In this document: one piece after another, positions 63,247 to 64,000 of the stretch
Numbering within the stretch: position 1 is the first letter of the stretch
Layout of the letters: every line of letters begins with the position of its first letter
From: Viscum album
Lineage: Eukaryota > Streptophyta > Magnoliopsida > Santalales > Viscaceae
Direction: 5' to 3'
Assembly (NCBI GenBank): GCA_963277665.1
Contig: OY728143.1
Span: 532,800,394-532,864,393, forward strand
DNA length: 64,000 nucleotides
Position numbers and translations under genes: made by a program
Notes under the pieces: model-generated
Told to the model about the DNA's origin: nothing
The model's input: the letters and a program-made list of their open reading frames with translations, nothing else
The model's database searches: none

Positions 63247-63566
63247 AGGTGCATGTATTTTTAGTTAGTAACTTTTAAATAAAATTTTTTCCTTTGTAGT
63301 AAAAAACAATTCACACAATATTGTAATAAAGAGAGTGGAGGTGGTGTAATTGTAAAATAAATTGATGGGTCTTGAGAGAATACGTTACCTCAAAATCGGG
63401 TAACTCTCATATGTTTGTGCCAAAATGATTTCATGAGTAGACTCATAACCCAAGTGAGTATTCATGTTCAAAGGAATGATTTTGGGAGGATAATTGGGAA
63501 TATATTTTATGATCATGATTTTTTGAGAGTTGTGTGGAATGGGTAGATGTGGTGGTATTTCATCGG

Positions 63567-64000
63567 TGTAATGTCCCGGTTTTGGGTACCACTCAATAGG
63601 TGCCTCGAACCCAGTTCGACTTGTGACCTCAAGCGCATTTCCCCAAATTTCATAGGCTGCCGAATAGCAGCGAGGGCCCAGGTATGATAGTGGGGAAAAT
63701 ATTCCCTCATTTGTCAAAGTGTAATGCAGCGAAATATGAAATAAAACATACAACGAATAGCAGAAGCAGTAAAACATGCACAACTGAAATAAAAAACTGC
63801 AGTGGATGCAACAAACGGTATATAAATAATGATTCTACATGTCTCAAGTTCTAAGAAAATAGCCAGATCATGTTATACATTAATACAGTACAACAAAAGA
63901 AGAGTATAGAAATACCACGAAAAATAGCTTGCAGCGGAATAGCGAGCCTAGGCTCGGTCCCATTCCCTCCTACTCCTCAGCAGCAATCATGTACGTATAT
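63567..64000. repeat. Start of another LTR-like sequence (G), running off the window
   Basis: At 63567 composition changes sharply to a more balanced one, with TGTAATGTCCCGGTTTTGGG, typical of a gypsy LTR end. Blocks near the window end (GCAGCGGAATAGCGAGCC, CCCATTCCCTCCTACTCC) recall the 3' end of the B LTRs read on the plus strand, which would make G a minus-strand LTR. No PBS or PPT is adjacent at the left, so this is the outer edge of an insertion into LTR F. Confidence 0.4.

Larger units (their letters stand above)
59920..63566 (-). repeat. LTR F, minus strand, same subfamily as element C
   Basis: Reading from 63566 downward it matches the C 3' LTR: TTTTGGCACAAAC, AACGTATTCTCTCAAG, TGATGTTGAACATATTG wording, GAGGAAGTGTGGAC, CTCATCACTTTCCGAGATT (62045 region), the ACTCCAATAACC / GTGAACC blocks near 60430-60590 and GGGATGATGTATCTC near 60065. 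Its U3 start is missing because sequence G begins at 63567. The left end is approximate. No interior or PBS was found beside it, so it may be a solo or truncated LTR inserted in the copia element. Confidence 0.68.

Noticed and set aside
63385..63783. 132-codon minus-strand frame
   Set aside because: It crosses the LTR F / sequence G boundary, so it cannot be an old gene; no domain is recognisable.
1..64000. tRNA, rRNA, CRISPR array or a bacterial-type operon or defence system
   Set aside because: No tRNA cloverleaf, conserved rRNA word, regularly spaced direct-repeat/spacer array or run of intact co-directional genes was seen; all recognised motifs are plant retroelement motifs.

Overview
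The window looks like nuclear DNA of a flowering plant with a large, repeat-filled genome. It is AT-rich and contains no intact host gene that I can recognise, no rRNA or tRNA gene and no CRISPR array. Nearly everything identifiable is old, decayed retrotransposon sequence: Ty3/gypsy elements of the chromovirus (Tekay/Del-like) type with very long LTRs, Ty1/copia elements, and one LINE tail. Their reading frames are broken by many stops and frameshifts. I do not assign a species.

Layout. 1-8575: the 3' part of a gypsy element (A, + strand) with gag, protease, RT, RNase H, integrase and chromodomain, a polypurine tract (PPT) and its 3' LTR. 8740-9842: an inverted LTR fragment of the same superfamily. 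10200-11690: a copia-like RT/RNase H relic. 14165-34890: gypsy element C (+), whose two LTRs flank a short gag-only interior. A second gypsy element, B (- strand, 18571-29187, both LTRs, PBS, PPT and full gag-pol relics), is inserted in the C interior. 35289-35901: a minus-strand copia LTR/PPT junction, followed by about 7 kb of unrecognised AT-rich DNA. About 42900-59920: a SIRE/Maximus-type copia element (+) with LTR, PBS, gag, protease and integrase relics. It is split between the gag zinc knuckle and the protease by gypsy element D (46465-58968, two 4.5-kb LTRs, near-matching 5-bp target duplication). One D LTR carries a later LINE-tail insertion. 59920-63566: a minus-strand LTR (F) of the C subfamily, cut at 63567 by another, GC-richer LTR-like sequence (G) that runs off the window.

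How the parts relate. Elements A, C, D and F share one LTR architecture: start TGTAAC-like or TGACAC-like, TATA box about 1.75 kb in (where kept), a consensus splice donor about 0.9 kb further on, and a polypyrimidine-AG acceptor about 230 bp before the LTR end, followed in D by an initiator-Met-type PBS. I read this as an intron inside the 5' leader. In the C/F subfamily the intron also contains a 48-bp-period repeat array. C and D keep gag but show no RT or integrase, so they look like non-autonomous partners of A-like elements. The order of insertion is copia, then D, then the LINE tail; and C, then B.
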